From: Macrothele yani
Lineage: Eukaryota; Arthropoda; Arachnida; Araneae; Macrothelidae
DNA length: 64,000 nt
Assembly: GCA_039090855.1 (NCBI GenBank)
Contig: CM077027.1
Coordinates: forward strand, 102,156,424 to 102,220,423
Direction of reading: 5' to 3'
The notes under the pieces were generated by a model. The model saw only the letters and a program-made list of their open reading frames with translations, searched no databases and had not been told where the DNA came from. Position 1 is the stretch's first letter. Each line of letters opens with the position of its first letter. Position numbers and translations under genes: made by a program. Of this stretch, positions 1 through 11,214 are shown piece after piece.

Positions 1-427
1 AAAAAAAGAGAAGGAAATTTGTTAAGTGGTTCACTAGCGTAATGTTACATCACAATATACCCCTCAGGAACACATGGTTATCTCTCATGGAGGTGTATGC
101 TCGAAAAATTCGTCAAATAAAAATTTCGCAGTGATATTGGCAAGAGTAATTAAAAATATTAATAGGCGCAGCATATGACGGTATTGTTTAATTGGGTTGC
201 GCGGGTCTACCTTTGCTTGAGAAGGAAAGAATAGTGTAAATCTAAGATATTAGATATACATCTATTCTGGAAAATAATAATAATAATTAATGCATATAAG
301 GGTAAATGAATATTAAACCACTGGATAATTGACTTTGTTTGGATTGACGGGTCATACTCCCGCGTCTAGTCTGGGTAATGACAGAGCGGTACAGTGCGTA
401 ATCAGGGGAAGAGAGAAGGTTATAAAA
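1..427. other. AT-rich sequence, nothing recognised
   Basis: I recognise no gene or repeat boundary before the composite repeat starts near 428. Short ORFs here extend into the repeat and look fortuitous. Confidence 0.5.
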
Positions 428-1100
428 AACAAGTTAGTAAAATCATGCAATGCATTGATTATAATACGCTTTCCAACATACCAGAAATCATTGCTCAAGT
501 TATCACTCAAGTTATGAGAATAATGGCTGTGGAATAAATCTCGGTCCTGTGCCCTGACCTTTGATTCCATTTCGATGATATTCAACAGAACTGGTTTGGA
601 ATACCTCCGAAATAACATGATAAAATTTTGTCGCAATCGAAGCATTTTTACGCAAGTTATGATGCATAAGGGTTATGGAATAGACCCCGCTCCTGTGTCC
701 TAACCTTTGACCCCATTTCGCCCATTTTCAATAGAATTCGTCCCCAGGCAAGACCCTACAACATACTAACATTTCATCCAAATCGAAGCATTTTTACGTA
801 AGTTATGACGCATAATAGCGATGGAAGTGATTCCGCTTCTATGTCCTGACCTTTGACCCCATTTCGCCCATTTTCAATAAGGTTTGTCGCCAGGTGGTTT
901 TCTACCACATACTAAAATTTCATCGAAATCGAACCTTTTTTACGTTAGTTATGACGCATAACAGCAGTGGAATGGATCCCGCTCCTATGTACTGACCTTT
1001 GACCCCATTTCGTTCACTTTAAATAGGGTACCTTCCCAGGTGATCTCCTACCAGATACTAAAATTTCATCGAAATCGAACGATTGTTACGCGAGTTATTG
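428..1100. repeat. Tandem 146-bp monomers, composite repeat copy 1, left block
   Basis: Four degenerate monomers aligned on the sequence TGACCTTTGACCCC at 555, 701, 847 and 993, a period of exactly 146 bp. Each also has a TTTCATCGAAATCGAA-like segment and a GTTATGACGCATAAGG-like segment. The same block recurs at 42139-42800. Origin unknown; it may be part of a non-autonomous transposon. Confidence 0.85.
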
Positions 1101-1422
1101 TGCGGACAGACACAATCACACAACGCGTGACGTAATGAGACAGATGGCGTGACCGCGCGCCAACATTCTCAAACGCGGCGAGATTGTGACGTCATAAGAT
1201 TTCTAAGCATTGGTAACATTAATGGAATAATGGAACAACGCCATCACTAAAAACATTATAATTCTGGGTGGTTATTTAACCCACTGAACGAATTCTCCTA
1301 AAGTCGAGATCAAGCTAAATCGATTTATAATACCAGAAAACGGTAGGTTAACGACTTTCATCAAATTTCTTAGAGCCGTTTTCAAAATAAAATGTACATA
1401 CAAACATACAAGAATTGCTATT
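1101..1422. repeat. Composite repeat copy 1, spacer segment
   Basis: Non-tandem segment between the left 146-bp block and the palindromic element. It contains ACAACGCGTGACGTAATGAG, a GCGCGCC cluster and a full TGACGTCA at 1187. It matches 42810-43191 closely, showing that the whole 2-kb structure was copied as a unit. Confidence 0.75.
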
Positions 1423-2033
1423 TTAAGGTGGACGTCAAGTAATTTTGCTTCCTATACTTCCAATGGAAAAACTTCTGTACACATTTTCTTCACAATTAAT
1501 GCGTTCCCAAGGATGAAAATTTGAACATCGATTAAAATATCTTCATTTTATAACTTGCAATACTTAATATTTTCGAAAACATAACCATAATTATGCAATT
1601 CAACATTTGTTTGTCTACTGACGTCATGAAAACAGGTCGCTCCATCTTTTTTCTGGACAATTAATGCGTTCACAAGGATGAAAATTTGAACATTGATTAA
1701 AATAGCTTCATTTCATAACTTGGAATACTTAATATTTTCGAAACCATAACCGTAATTATGCAATCCAACATTTTTTTGCCCAATGACGTCATCAAAGTAC
1801 ACCTCGCGCCATTTTTTCTCTGGTTTCAACACAACCGAAGGAAAAGTTATTGATTTTTAATATGATTATGGTTATGTTTTAGAACATATTAAGTTTTCCA
1901 AGTTATAATATGAAGTTATTTTAATCGATGTTCAAATTTCCGTCCTTGGGAACACATTAATTGTGAAGGAAATGTGTACAAAACGTTTTCCATTGGAAGT
2001 GTAGGAAGCAAAATTACTTGACGTCCACCTTAA
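1423..2033. mobile_element. Palindromic TTAA-bounded element (MITE-like), copy 1
   Basis: The ends TTAAGGTGGACGTCAAGTAA (1423) and its inverse ending in CCACCTTAA (2033) form long imperfect terminal inverted repeats of well over 100 bp. TTAA at both ends could be a target duplication or simply part of the inverted repeat. The interior holds a direct duplication of about 165 bp (units starting near 1492 and 1657), absent from the copy at 43192-43638, and TGACGTCA motifs at 1619 and 1784. No coding capacity. Confidence 0.8.
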
Positions 2034-2690
2034 TAATATGGGATAAGGGCAATGGAAAGGATCGCAATCCCATGTCCTGACCTTCGACCACAATTCGTCC
2101 ATTTTTAATAGGGTTCGTCCCCAGGTGGTCCCCTACTACATACTGAAATTTCATTGAAATCGAACCATTTTTACGCAAGTTATGACGCATAAGGGCAATA
2201 GAATGCATCCCGATCTTATGTCCTGACCTTTGACCCCACTTCACCCATTTTGAATAGGGTTTGTCCCCAGGCAGTCTCCTACCACATAGTAAACTTTCAA
2301 TCGAACCATATTTACCTAAGTTATGATGCATAAGGGCAATGGAATGATCCCGCTCCTACGTCGTAACCTTTGATCCCATTTGTCTCATTTTCAGTAGGGT
2401 TTGTCCCTAGGTGGTCCCCTACCTCATAGTAAAGGCTCATTGAAATCGAACCATATTTACGCAAGTTATGGCGCATAAGGACAATGGAATGATTCCGCTC
2501 CTACGTCGTGACCTTTGACCCCATTTTCCCCATTTTCAATAGGGTTTGTCCCTAGGTGGTCCCCTACCCTACCACATACTGAAATTTCATCGAAATCGAA
2601 CCATTTTTACTCCAGTTATCGTGCGGATGGACGGACGGACGGACAAAGCTGGAGCATATACGCTTCTTCAACCTACGGTTGGAAAGCCTT
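2034..2690. repeat. Tandem 146-bp monomers, composite repeat copy 1, right block
   Basis: Monomers phased on TGACCTTTGACC-like sites at 2078, 2224, 2364 and 2509 (spacings 146, 140, 145). The block ends with a GGAC-repeat run and CATATACGCTTCTTCAACCT, which also ends copy 2 at about 44012. The ending with GAC repeats resembles 3' ends of some non-LTR elements, but no reverse transcriptase is nearby. Confidence 0.8.
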
Positions 2691-4740
2691 AAAAATGATC
2701 CGACAAAGGGAAGAAAGAAAAAAATTTCAAAGTGTGAGTAAAGTCAGTGTGTTCCAAAAAAATATCAATAGATGCAGCATTCCATGTGTTGGTGAACAAA
2801 AAGAACCATGTGTTGGTGAACAAGAGAACTATGCTTCCTACGGGAACTAGAGTGCAGCAATGATTGAAACACTTTTTCTGACTCAAACAACAGGAGGATG
2901 TTCAAGTAATGATGCAAACTTTTGAAAACAATGAACCGATCGCACGTGGCCTACGTAATGTACGCGTGCTGGGCTATCCAAGGGCGGTCATATATTACCG
3001 TGAATGCAATGCATTTTTACGTGGGGATGACCTACGGACTAAAGTGCTACATTGACCGCAAAGACTTTGTTGTGCTGCCTGGTCAACAGGTAGTGAAAGC
3101 GGTATGGCCGATGAGCGGTGTGGTGTTTAAAAACACAAAGACAGTGTCCACGAGGGCGCATGCCGAGATGAATAAAACACAGGTGAAAGGATTTTGCCGC
3201 TACTGTGCTCCAGTGTCAAAGAGACCTTGGTGAATAACCCATATTATAGGTGACTGTGGACGAATAATACCTAGATAAACATATACGTACAGAGCTAAGT
3301 GCTCAGCAGCTAATTTCATTACCAGCATATAAAAAGCACAAATGAGATGACAATGTTCTCCAAATATTGCGAACTGCCAGTGATATTTGTTTGATGTCTG
3401 ATACCTTTTTGTGTGTGAATCGCAGAACTGAACGTAAATCGAACAATTTCACCTTGTCTTACTTTCTACAAAGGGAAAGAATAAGTCGACCCCCAAGACT
3501 CGATGGGCGTGGACAATAATAATAATAAAAAAATGAATACAAAAACAAACAAACAAACGGAAAAACGTTTTGCAGTTAAATGTGTTACTGAGACTTGGTC
3601 AGCAACAGGTCAAAGTGTGTTAAACGACACGCGCATGTAAGATTCAGATGTTAGCAGTATCACTGAATTGATATTTTCTCAAGATATGTATTGTAGGTGC
3701 AAGACCGTAACAGTTCATTAATTTTTGTGTTTGAAAAATATACTAACTTCTGTGAGAGTGCCTAATGAAATTTTCCGATTTATACGAAAATATAGAACAT
3801 AAATAAGTAACAATTAAGAATCATGGCACACACACACACACACACAAAAAAAAGCAAAAACTACGTAAATTATTTATTTTTGAATATAAAAAGCACAACA
3901 TAATGTCACAATGTTTTGCACTTAGTAATAAATTTTCTCTTGACCCTGTTATAAAAAAAACCGACACAGGTCTCTGCATATACCGAAAAGAACAACTTTA
4001 AATTCATTATATTCTGAAGCAGGCGTACAAAAAACTGTAATTCATAACTCTTATCCTCATTGATAAAACGTTTTCATTTGCTGAACTGATATTTCTTTCA
4101 CATTCCCTTGTTAATATACATTCATTGGAACCTTTGCTATGGATATGAAAAGGGGCCCCAGGTCTTCTGAAGTAACTGCTTTTCCGTCATTCAGTTTCTA
4201 TAAATTTAAATCTCGAAAAAAAAAAAAAAAAAAAACCCAAAAACTACTTTTTCTTTTAATACTCCTTTTAAAGCTGCAGCAAAAAACTCCTGACTATTTC
4301 TTTATTCATGTGAAGTTTCCGCAAAAAAGTCTATTCTTTAAAATGTTTTTGCTGAAGCCGTGCCCCCCCCCCCACACCCCCGCACCCCATCTATACGCCC
4401 CTGATTCTGGATAAAAAAAAAAGTATCACCTCGCTTACAGTGTAATTTCCATAACCTGCAGAGCTCAGTCACTTTCGTAAATCTGTGGTATGTAATTGGG
4501 GATCCTTTGGTCATTCTGTAGTTATTCTTGCAGTCTGCAACAGTGCAGGAACTCGAAGTCATCTCGAAAGAATAAACTATTTGCAAACAAACTTAGCTAT
4601 TCCACTTACTATATATACACTAAAACCATTCTAGAAGCAGAAAAAAACAGCTCTCTGAACAAGAGTCAAATGACATTTGCGGCTGCTTTGACCTTCGGTG
4701 CACTAAACTAGTTAGGTCGTAAGACATGTGACGTCATCAG
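2691..4740. other. No recognisable gene; simple repeats only
   Basis: Contains a 24-bp duplication (CCATGTGTTGGTGAACAA at about 2781 and 2805), a CA run at about 3829-3844 and A- and C-rich runs near 4215 and 4365. The 103-codon frame at 2922-3233 has no recognisable domain. I see no gene. Confidence 0.5.
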
Positions 4741-4749
4741 ACCACCTCC

Positions 4750-5700
4750 TCCGCACTCCCGCGAAGGGAAAGCTTTACAGGGGTCTTACAGGCACAACCT
4801 TGTGTGTTAAAGAGCCTTGGACAGGACTAGCTCACCATTCTTCCTGTAAATCTGCTGCCAGAGTGGAGAGCGAAGACGGTCGTTGTGGTCGATTTCGTAT
4901 CCGCCACTCCAGTTCATCCCAGAGGTGTTGTTCTCTGTGATTAAGATCAAGACTCTAAGCAGGCCAGTCTAACAACATCACCTCATTTTCAAGAAACCAG
5001 TCTTGCACACGCCGTGCAGTGTGGCAGGGAGCCGGATCCAGACAACGGTTATTTCCATATTGCCCTATTGTTGGTAGCGCAGAATTATCCTAAACGTCGA
5101 GGTACACTTCACAGTGTATGGTTTGTGGTATAATAACCAACGGGCCGAGTCCCATCCACGAAAATCAACTCCATACCATGATGTAACCTCTGCCGAACTT
5201 AACAGTTGGAAGAACACAGTATGACGAAAATGGTGCGCGGGCTGTAGCCAAATCTAAACGCGTCGACCAGATTGGAGGAATTAAAAGCTTGATTCATCAC
5301 TCCAAAGAACAGCTTTCTAGTCACCAACAGTCCAGGGACGACACACCACTCCGAATGGAACTTCGCATTCATAGTATTGACGTGCGGCTTGTGTGCCGCT
5401 GATACAGAATAATAACCCACACTGTGCAACTCTCTGTGGATAGTTATGGTACTAACCGAGCCGTTACAAGCATTTCCTACTTCAGCAGCGATGGAAACTG
5501 CAGAGGAAAAACGGGATTTCTTAACATTTCTTACCAAGGCTTTTCTGTCACGTTCCATCAGTTTATGCGGCTTTCCTGAACGTTTTTGTACTCTCGTTGC
5601 ACCGTCCTGCTTCCATCTCTTCGCGACATCACTTACAGTTGATTTTGGTGTGCTTATTTTAGCTCAAATGCTCCGTATGGAAACGTTAATCAAATGACAT
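4750..5700 (-). pseudogene. Decayed Tc1-type transposase
   Basis: Minus-strand translation in shifting frames resembles a Tc1 transposase. A helix-turn-helix-like part (RKALVRNVKKSRFSSAVSIA then STITIHRELHSVGYY) lies at 5400-5560, a segment resembling the region after the first catalytic Asp at 5200-5300, and a C-terminal region (LWDELEWRIRNRPQR-like) near 4870-4930. Several stops and frameshifts; catalytic residues cannot be assigned. I did not find its terminal repeats. Confidence 0.6.
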
Positions 5701-5806
5701 CATATGACCAGCTCACGCTGGAATTCCGAAAGTTCACGTACACGCGGCATATCTATTCAAAGTTACTAATAACACGACAAATCATCTCAGCTTTAGATGT
5801 AGTACA

Positions 5807-5858
5807 GTGTGAGTGGGGAGGGACATATAGTACAGTATATGTCCCTCCCCACTCACAC
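5807..5858. repeat. Perfect 23-bp hairpin
   Basis: Left arm 5807-5829 and right arm 5836-5858 are exact inverse complements (GTGTGAGTGGGGAGGGACAT... pairing with ...GTCCCTCCCCACTCACAC), separated by the 6-base loop GTACAG. GC-rich in an AT-rich setting. Confidence 0.9.
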
Positions 5859-6061
5859 AGCGCGCACCTTCCTGCGCAACCGTTCTTTGCATTTATGCAA
5901 ATATTTATTAGCGTCAGAATACTCTTGATAATACAGTGTATGTATGCACGTTCTTAATGAATATTAGCATAAATCGACACAGATGAACACACAGATTAAA
6001 AAAATTATCTGAAGAAGCCAGGTAAATCCAGTAATCATTGAGCATAAGACGTTCATAAATA

Positions 6062-7603
6062 CACTGCTGGAAAATTGCTAAGGACGGATCATAAACGACT
6101 ATATAGCTCATAAAACAAGTAAGCGTGGTTGGATGCCAAGTGAAATAAAATAATGTCAGAATGCCAGGACATTACAAGAAAGACAATTTATTGTGCTCTG
6201 AAATCCAGAAGGCTTTGGAACGTGTTCAAGGGACAAACAGGCCATTTTGTGCATAATACGTAAACGTGAAAAAAATGCAATTACCGTCCGCAGACGTTCC
6301 GGCGTAAGATGTCAATACGGGATATGGCCACCATGGAGGGCGATGCAAGATTCCACACGTCGTGTCACGCTTTGCACAACATTATCAAGCAGCTGTTGGG
6401 GTAATTTATCCCATTCCTCTGTCAGTGCACGGATGAGGGTGTCCTTGTTTATTGGAGGGCATTGGCGACCAGCAAGACTCCTCCCCAAAGCATCCCACAC
6501 ATTTTCAATGGGATTCAGATCTGGAGAACGTGCTGGCCATACGAGGCGTTGAATATCCTCCCTCTCAAGACACTCCTGGACAGCGACTGTTCGATGACAT
6601 GTTGCGTTGTTGTCCATGAAAATGAATCTATCATCGACAGCACCACGGAACATGCGAACATGAGGTAGCAGAACATCATTAATGTATCGTTGGCCAGTCA
6701 TAGTCCCAGTTGGAAGCACATAGAGGGACGTACGGCCATTGATCATGATGCAAGCCCATACCATGACTCTACATGTCGGATATCGGTCCCTTTCCTGTAT
6801 GTTTGCTGTACAATATGCAGTACCACTATCACGCCAGATCAGTTGTCGTCGACAATCAGACGATAGACTGTATCTACTGTCATCTGAGAAGAGGACAGCA
6901 GACCAGTCATTATCAGTCCAATTGCGATGTTGATGGCACCATTGCAAACAGGCGGTACGGTGACGTCTGGACAATGGGATGCACACAACAGGACGGCGGG
7001 CGTATAGTCCTCCTTCATGCAAACGTCTGGCGACAGTTTTTCGGGAGATTCGCTTGCCAGTAGCAGCCATAAACTGATTTGCTACCTCACTAGCTGTGCT
7101 GCGCCGGTGTCTTTTTGTTGATAGCACTATGTACCGATCTTCTGCAGGTGTCGTACTGCAAACACAACTTCCCCCGTGACGTTTGCTACACTCTCCATTT
7201 GTTTGAAACGATTTCCAAAGCCTTGAAACAACACTGTGGCTGACGTTGAACTCCCTGGCAACATCTGTTATTTTTCGCCCTTCTTCAATCTTGCCAATAA
7301 TACGGCCACGCGTAAAATCATCTAGGTGATGTCGGGAAGACATACTGAAAATTGCAAGTTCGTCAATTGATTCTTTCCCTTTCAACTTTGCGTTTGAACA
7401 AGAACGGTCAATACGCGTCAAATCCTTTATATCTCTTATCAGCGCTATGACGTCACGAACAAGTTCGGCAATCCAAAATTTATATACGCACAACACGTCT
7501 TACTGTATCCCGCACTTATGCTAATTTCCATATTTTCCTGCCTTCCATTTTATGGTTGCTATCGTTGCTATTGTCATCCGTCCTTAGCAATTGTCCGGCA
7601 GTG
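6062..7603 (-). mobile_element. Tc1/mariner element, nearly intact, TA target duplication
   Basis: Inverted ends CACTGCTGGAAAATTGCTAA (6062) and the inverse of CACTGCCGGACAATTGCTAA (ending 7603) flank the element, with TA at 6060-6061 and 7604-7605. Length 1542 bp. It encodes one uninterrupted transposase on the minus strand. Confidence 0.93.
6312..7343 (-). CDS. Tc1-type transposase with altered second catalytic residue
   Basis: Open frame of 394 codons from 7496. I prefer the internal Met at 7343 (MSSRHHLDDFTRGRIIGKIE), which gives 343 residues, normal for Tc1 transposases. Paired HTH DNA-binding region: roughly residues 1-110 from that start. First catalytic Asp in FSDDSRY (D205 of the long frame), Glu in PIENVW (E331). 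The second Asp region reads FMDNNATCH. By the usual 34-residue spacing and the common DDNA pattern of relatives, residue 296 should be Asp but is Asn (codon AAC at 6609-6611). The protein could then bind its ends but probably not cut. Alternatively D295 serves with 35-residue spacing. Confidence 0.9.
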   Translation of the reverse strand: MSSRHHLDDFTRGRIIGKIEEGRKITDVAREFNVSHSVVSRLWKSFQTNGECSKRHGGSCVCSTTPAEDRYIVLSTKRHRRSTASEVANQFMAATGKRISRKTVARRLHEGGLYARRPVVCIPLSRRHRTACLQWCHQHRNWTDNDWSAVLFSDDSRYSLSSDCRRQLIWRDSGTAYCTANIQERDRYPTCRVMVWACIMINGRTSLYVLPTGTMTGQRYINDVLLPHVRMFRGAVDDRFIFMDNNATCHRTVAVQECLEREDIQRLVWPARSPDLNPIENVWDALGRSLAGRQCPPINKDTLIRALTEEWDKLPQQLLDNVVQSVTRRVESCIALHGGHIPY

Positions 7604-8262
7604 TATTACGATCATTACGGAAACTAAGACTGACAGAAAAATAATTGATCATAACGAAAATACTAAATTTATAAAACCATGCGCAGAATCTATTTTTTTT
7701 AATTTAGCCATAGTCGGAATATATTTTGAAAGAAAATAATTTGTTTTAAGGACTCGGGCCTTTTGGGGAGGGGTCCAGACCCGGCTGACCCTCGCCGTGT
7801 GTGCGCCAGTGGGGTGGGGGTGGAGGGCATTGATAACCCAATATTTTCCATCCTGTTCAATTAAATAATTGCTTTTGCCTCATAAGGTGAACCAAGTTCC
7901 ACCTTATGAGACCAGAGCGATTTATTTCCAAAAAACTAATAAATAGCAGAATAAATTCTTTTCCATATTCATTACTGCTCATTCGGTGAGAAACCGGATT
8001 ATCGGCCCCGTAATTTGTTTGGCATGATCTCGTGATATGTGGTAAATGTTTAAAACAATTATTAAAAATAAAATAAATTAAAATACAGAAACCTATAACC
8101 TCTAGCGCCTTTACTTGTCTATTTATTTTTTGTGCTTCTTGTTCTTTGCTTGAGTAACCCCGCTAATTTCTCATATTTTTTATATACGTTTAGAAATAAA
8201 ATTCCTGCGGATGTTTTTATAAAATCACAGACTGAATTTTATTTCATTTATTTATTTATGTA
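7604..8262. other. No recognisable gene
   Basis: AT-rich flank with a GC-rich patch at 7745-7830 (CAGACCCGGCTGACCCTCGC). I see no element ends and no coding signal. Confidence 0.45.
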
Positions 8263-8263
8263 T

Positions 8264-8480
8264 TTATTTTTGATTGAAGGTTTAATGACCACTGTGAGAA
8301 ATTCAGTGGGCTACAAGCAGTCGCCCATCCCTAATTTAGAGCCACTGGTTCCAGGGAAGGGAGAGATCCAGAGCCGTAAGACAAACACAACATTCATGCA
8401 TCACAGTATTCGAATCAGGACCCATCTCGGACGAATGATCAGAAGACATCGCTTAGATCACCGCCGGTGCGGCGAATTTT
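8264..8480 (-). mobile_element. tRNA-derived SINE (family A), diverged
   Basis: Reads, on the minus strand, as a diverged copy of the SINE seen cleanly at 28364-28591: tRNA-like head with a B-box remnant, then the body with TAATTTAGAGCCACTGGTTC (shown on +) and GGTTTAATGACCACTGTGAG near the 3' end. Probably an old copy. Confidence 0.75.
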
Positions 8481-8843
8481 ATTTTTGAAGATATTAATAT
8501 TCATCAAAATAATATTTGTTTCCTTGTTCACTTGCTAATGAATAAGTAAAATTGCGTTTTAAAATATACGTCGAATCTCGTAGTCTATCTTTTTGCCTTG
8601 TTTTTTTTAATTTTCCTTCTAACAGTGGAAGAGATGTGCTTCTTCCGCGTCTGATCTCGTCACGCCTGCCCCCTTCCCGATAATTTAGTGAAGTCGGGGC
8701 ACCTGAATCATGTAAAGCTTTGCAAGCATATATAAAGTAGTGCGTTGGCCTTTACAAAAGCAAAGTGCATGGTCATACATAAATGTTTTTTGGCTATATC
8801 ACTTGTTCAGAGGAATTCACATACAGCCAAAGCTACACAACTT

Positions 8844-10399
8844 CTCATAATTATAAGGACAGTATAAGGACACTATAAATACTGGTGATGCACAATACAA
8901 AATAACTGCAGGAACAGGAAAACCTTATATTTATGTAATTGATGACACAACATAGCAGAAGCACCATTCTATATTTTGTTTTTTCGATATAATTACAAGA
9001 AACAAAATGCCATTTGGACACAGTTCCAAAATTATAAGGACAGCTTACCGTTCCATGTGTAAAGATATTTAATTTTACAATATTATTACATTTAATAGGT
9101 GGTATGGCCACCTTTGTTCTCTAGACACTGAGCAATTCTGTTAGGCATACTTTCAACGAGTTTTCGTCAATACCGAGGAGTGATCTTGTCCCATGTTGCT
9201 AAGACTTATTTTTCTAACTCAGGAACAGTGGAAAATTGTCTGCCATTAGCATACACCAATCTAGCCATTGCATCCCAAACATTTTCAATGATGTTAAAGT
9301 CTGGAGAATTGGGTGGCCAGTTCAGAACACGGATGTTATTGTCCAAAAACCATTGTTTACAAACTCTCGATGTGTGCGTGATGGGGCAGTGTCTTTCTGA
9401 AAGGTGAAATTATGACCACCTAAAGGCCACGAATATGTTAACAGTTCTTGATCTAACACTTGGATATATCGTTCAGAATTCATACTTGACGGAATCAGGA
9501 CTAAATCGGTCTTCCCATTAGCAGAAACACCACCCCAGAACATTAACGACGGACCACCTTGATGTCGCCTCAATGTCACATCTTTTTCTTTGCGAAGATC
9601 ACGCCAGTAATAATGTGGGCCATCTAAATTAAAACGTTTTTCGTCAGAAAAAATAATTGTATCCCACCTGATGTTATTATGCATCCACTGGAGTACAGCT
9701 GCTTTCCTCATCTCTTTATGTCTTCTGGTGAGGGCAGGTCTCGCTTTCGTTTTCAAGTATTTGGCGACAGTTGAGCTGTGCAGCACACGTGAAACAGTTT
9801 GACGGGAAACACTGACGGGTATGGAGCCAGAAATTTCCTTACAAGACATTTTTTTCCTGGTTGCCATGGTCATGATGCGTCGAATATGCCTTGACGACCG
9901 CTTTCTTTTGCTACCGGAACGCTTTTTAACAGATCCCTTGACACCTCTTTTCACTGCATTTTCTACCGCACCTTTCGACTTTTTAATTGCGATAGCTATC
10001 TCACGATAACATTTCCCTTCACCGCGAAGTTTCCCTATCTTACGAACCTCTACTGTATTTAACTCCTTTCCACGAAGCATTCTGTTTTTACACAAAACGA
10101 CATGCACAGTGTCTTCGAGAACACATTCACCTAAGCACACATTGCTCTTATTTGCATAACATGCACGCCATGGACGTTTATTCGTTTTTCTTGGAACTTC
10201 TTTTCGTGTCCTTATATTTATGGACACCTTAAAAAAAAACGTAAAAGTTATTTTACTACCTTTATAAAAGTTGTCTGAGGTTCCAAATCTCACGTTTGAA
10301 ACATATGTAGGTTCGGTATTTCACGTCATGTTCATAATGCGTCAATGTGCGATTCCAGTGTACTCATCTGCAAAATACGACTGTACTTATAATTATGAG
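8844..10399 (-). mobile_element. Tc1-type element with decayed transposase
   Basis: Inverted ends CTCATAATTATAAGGACAG (8844-8862) and CTGTACTTATAATTATGAG (10381-10399). A further ATTATAAGGACAG copy near 9031-9043 suggests internal repeats of the terminal motif. Exact ends and target duplication are not certain. Confidence 0.8.
9092..10080 (-). pseudogene. Tc1-type transposase, one frameshift
   Basis: Starts at MLRGKELNTVEVRKIGKLRG (10080). HTH region at residues 1-110, first catalytic Asp in FSDEKRFNLDGP, second in FQKDTAPSRT. After about 9400 the frame shifts; the other frame continues through a SPDFNIIENVWD motif (catalytic Glu) to the end KGGHTTY and stop at 9092. The second-Asp motif is degraded (QKDTAPSR instead of QQDNAPxH), so the copy is inactive. 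Family differs from the elements at 6062 and 32846. Confidence 0.85.
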
Positions 10400-11080
10400 C
10401 AGTAGTTTATCATCTCAGTTGCCACTTGTTCTGGTAGGGCCCACTCCTGAGTTAAGGTTTAGTTATCAGGCTTCTGCATCCCAAGGAGATTTTTGTGTCG
10501 GAAAGTTTGGACATGCGAGTTAGAGTACCTGATTGGAAAACATACACGTCCTAAGTTCGTAAGGGCAAGGAGATATCCGTATCTCAGATACGGCTTTATA
10601 CACAATGAGGAATATATATAAGTAAGGTTTTGGGATATTTCCCCACTATGGTTCCATCGAATCACAACTCTTAAATAATGGACGGGAAGGACAAACTCTG
10701 AACACACACACACACACATTTAATCTGATGTACACTTACAATTGATATAGAATACACTAACAACGGAACCTACTCGTTCCCCTAAGAAATACAAACATGG
10801 CGAACCCCAATCGAACACACTTCGGCACACTGCCTCTCGGTGTTTACACTTCAGCACACTGCCTCTCGGTGTTTACACTTCAGAACTATCTGTAGCTCTA
10901 CTTCTTGTCTGTGGAAGCATATTTTAGTGACGCGCCGACGTCCCACCCTCACGCCACCCAGCGGTCGCTCCTCCGCGTAGCGATCTCGGCATTTCACCAT
11001 CATGACGTCACATACCGAAAACTCACATATATATCCCGGGGCCGCTACTAAAAATGTTCTCCGAATCACTGTTTTGAGGC
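10400..11080. other. No recognisable gene; short tandem repeats
   Basis: An AC dinucleotide run at about 10702-10720 and a 29-bp unit repeated twice (GCACACTGCCTCTCGGTGTT) between 10822 and 10880. A GC-richer stretch at 10930-11040 has no recognised content. Confidence 0.5.
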
Positions 11081-11150
11081 ATTAGGGTTCAAACCAAGAA
11101 AACTGCGTTCGACGGTTGAGTGCCTTATCCACTAGCCCGTTCATGGGCCC
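11081..11150 (-). repeat. tRNA-like sequence, probable SINE head
   Basis: On the minus strand it reads GGCTAGTGGATAAGGCACTC (A-box-like), and about 35 bases later GGTTTGAACCC (B box). These are the two internal RNA polymerase III promoter boxes. No convincing acceptor stem, so I read it as a SINE head or tRNA pseudogene. Confidence 0.5.
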
Positions 11151-11214
11151 TGGGACTCAATTACCTGCAATCGGTTGTTTCTCGGTCGAAAGTGATCATT
11201 TCCTTCATGATCCC

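Noticed and set aside
2922..3233. 103-codon frame as a gene
   Set aside because: No recognisable domain, no splice partner, and a composition like neighbouring non-coding sequence.
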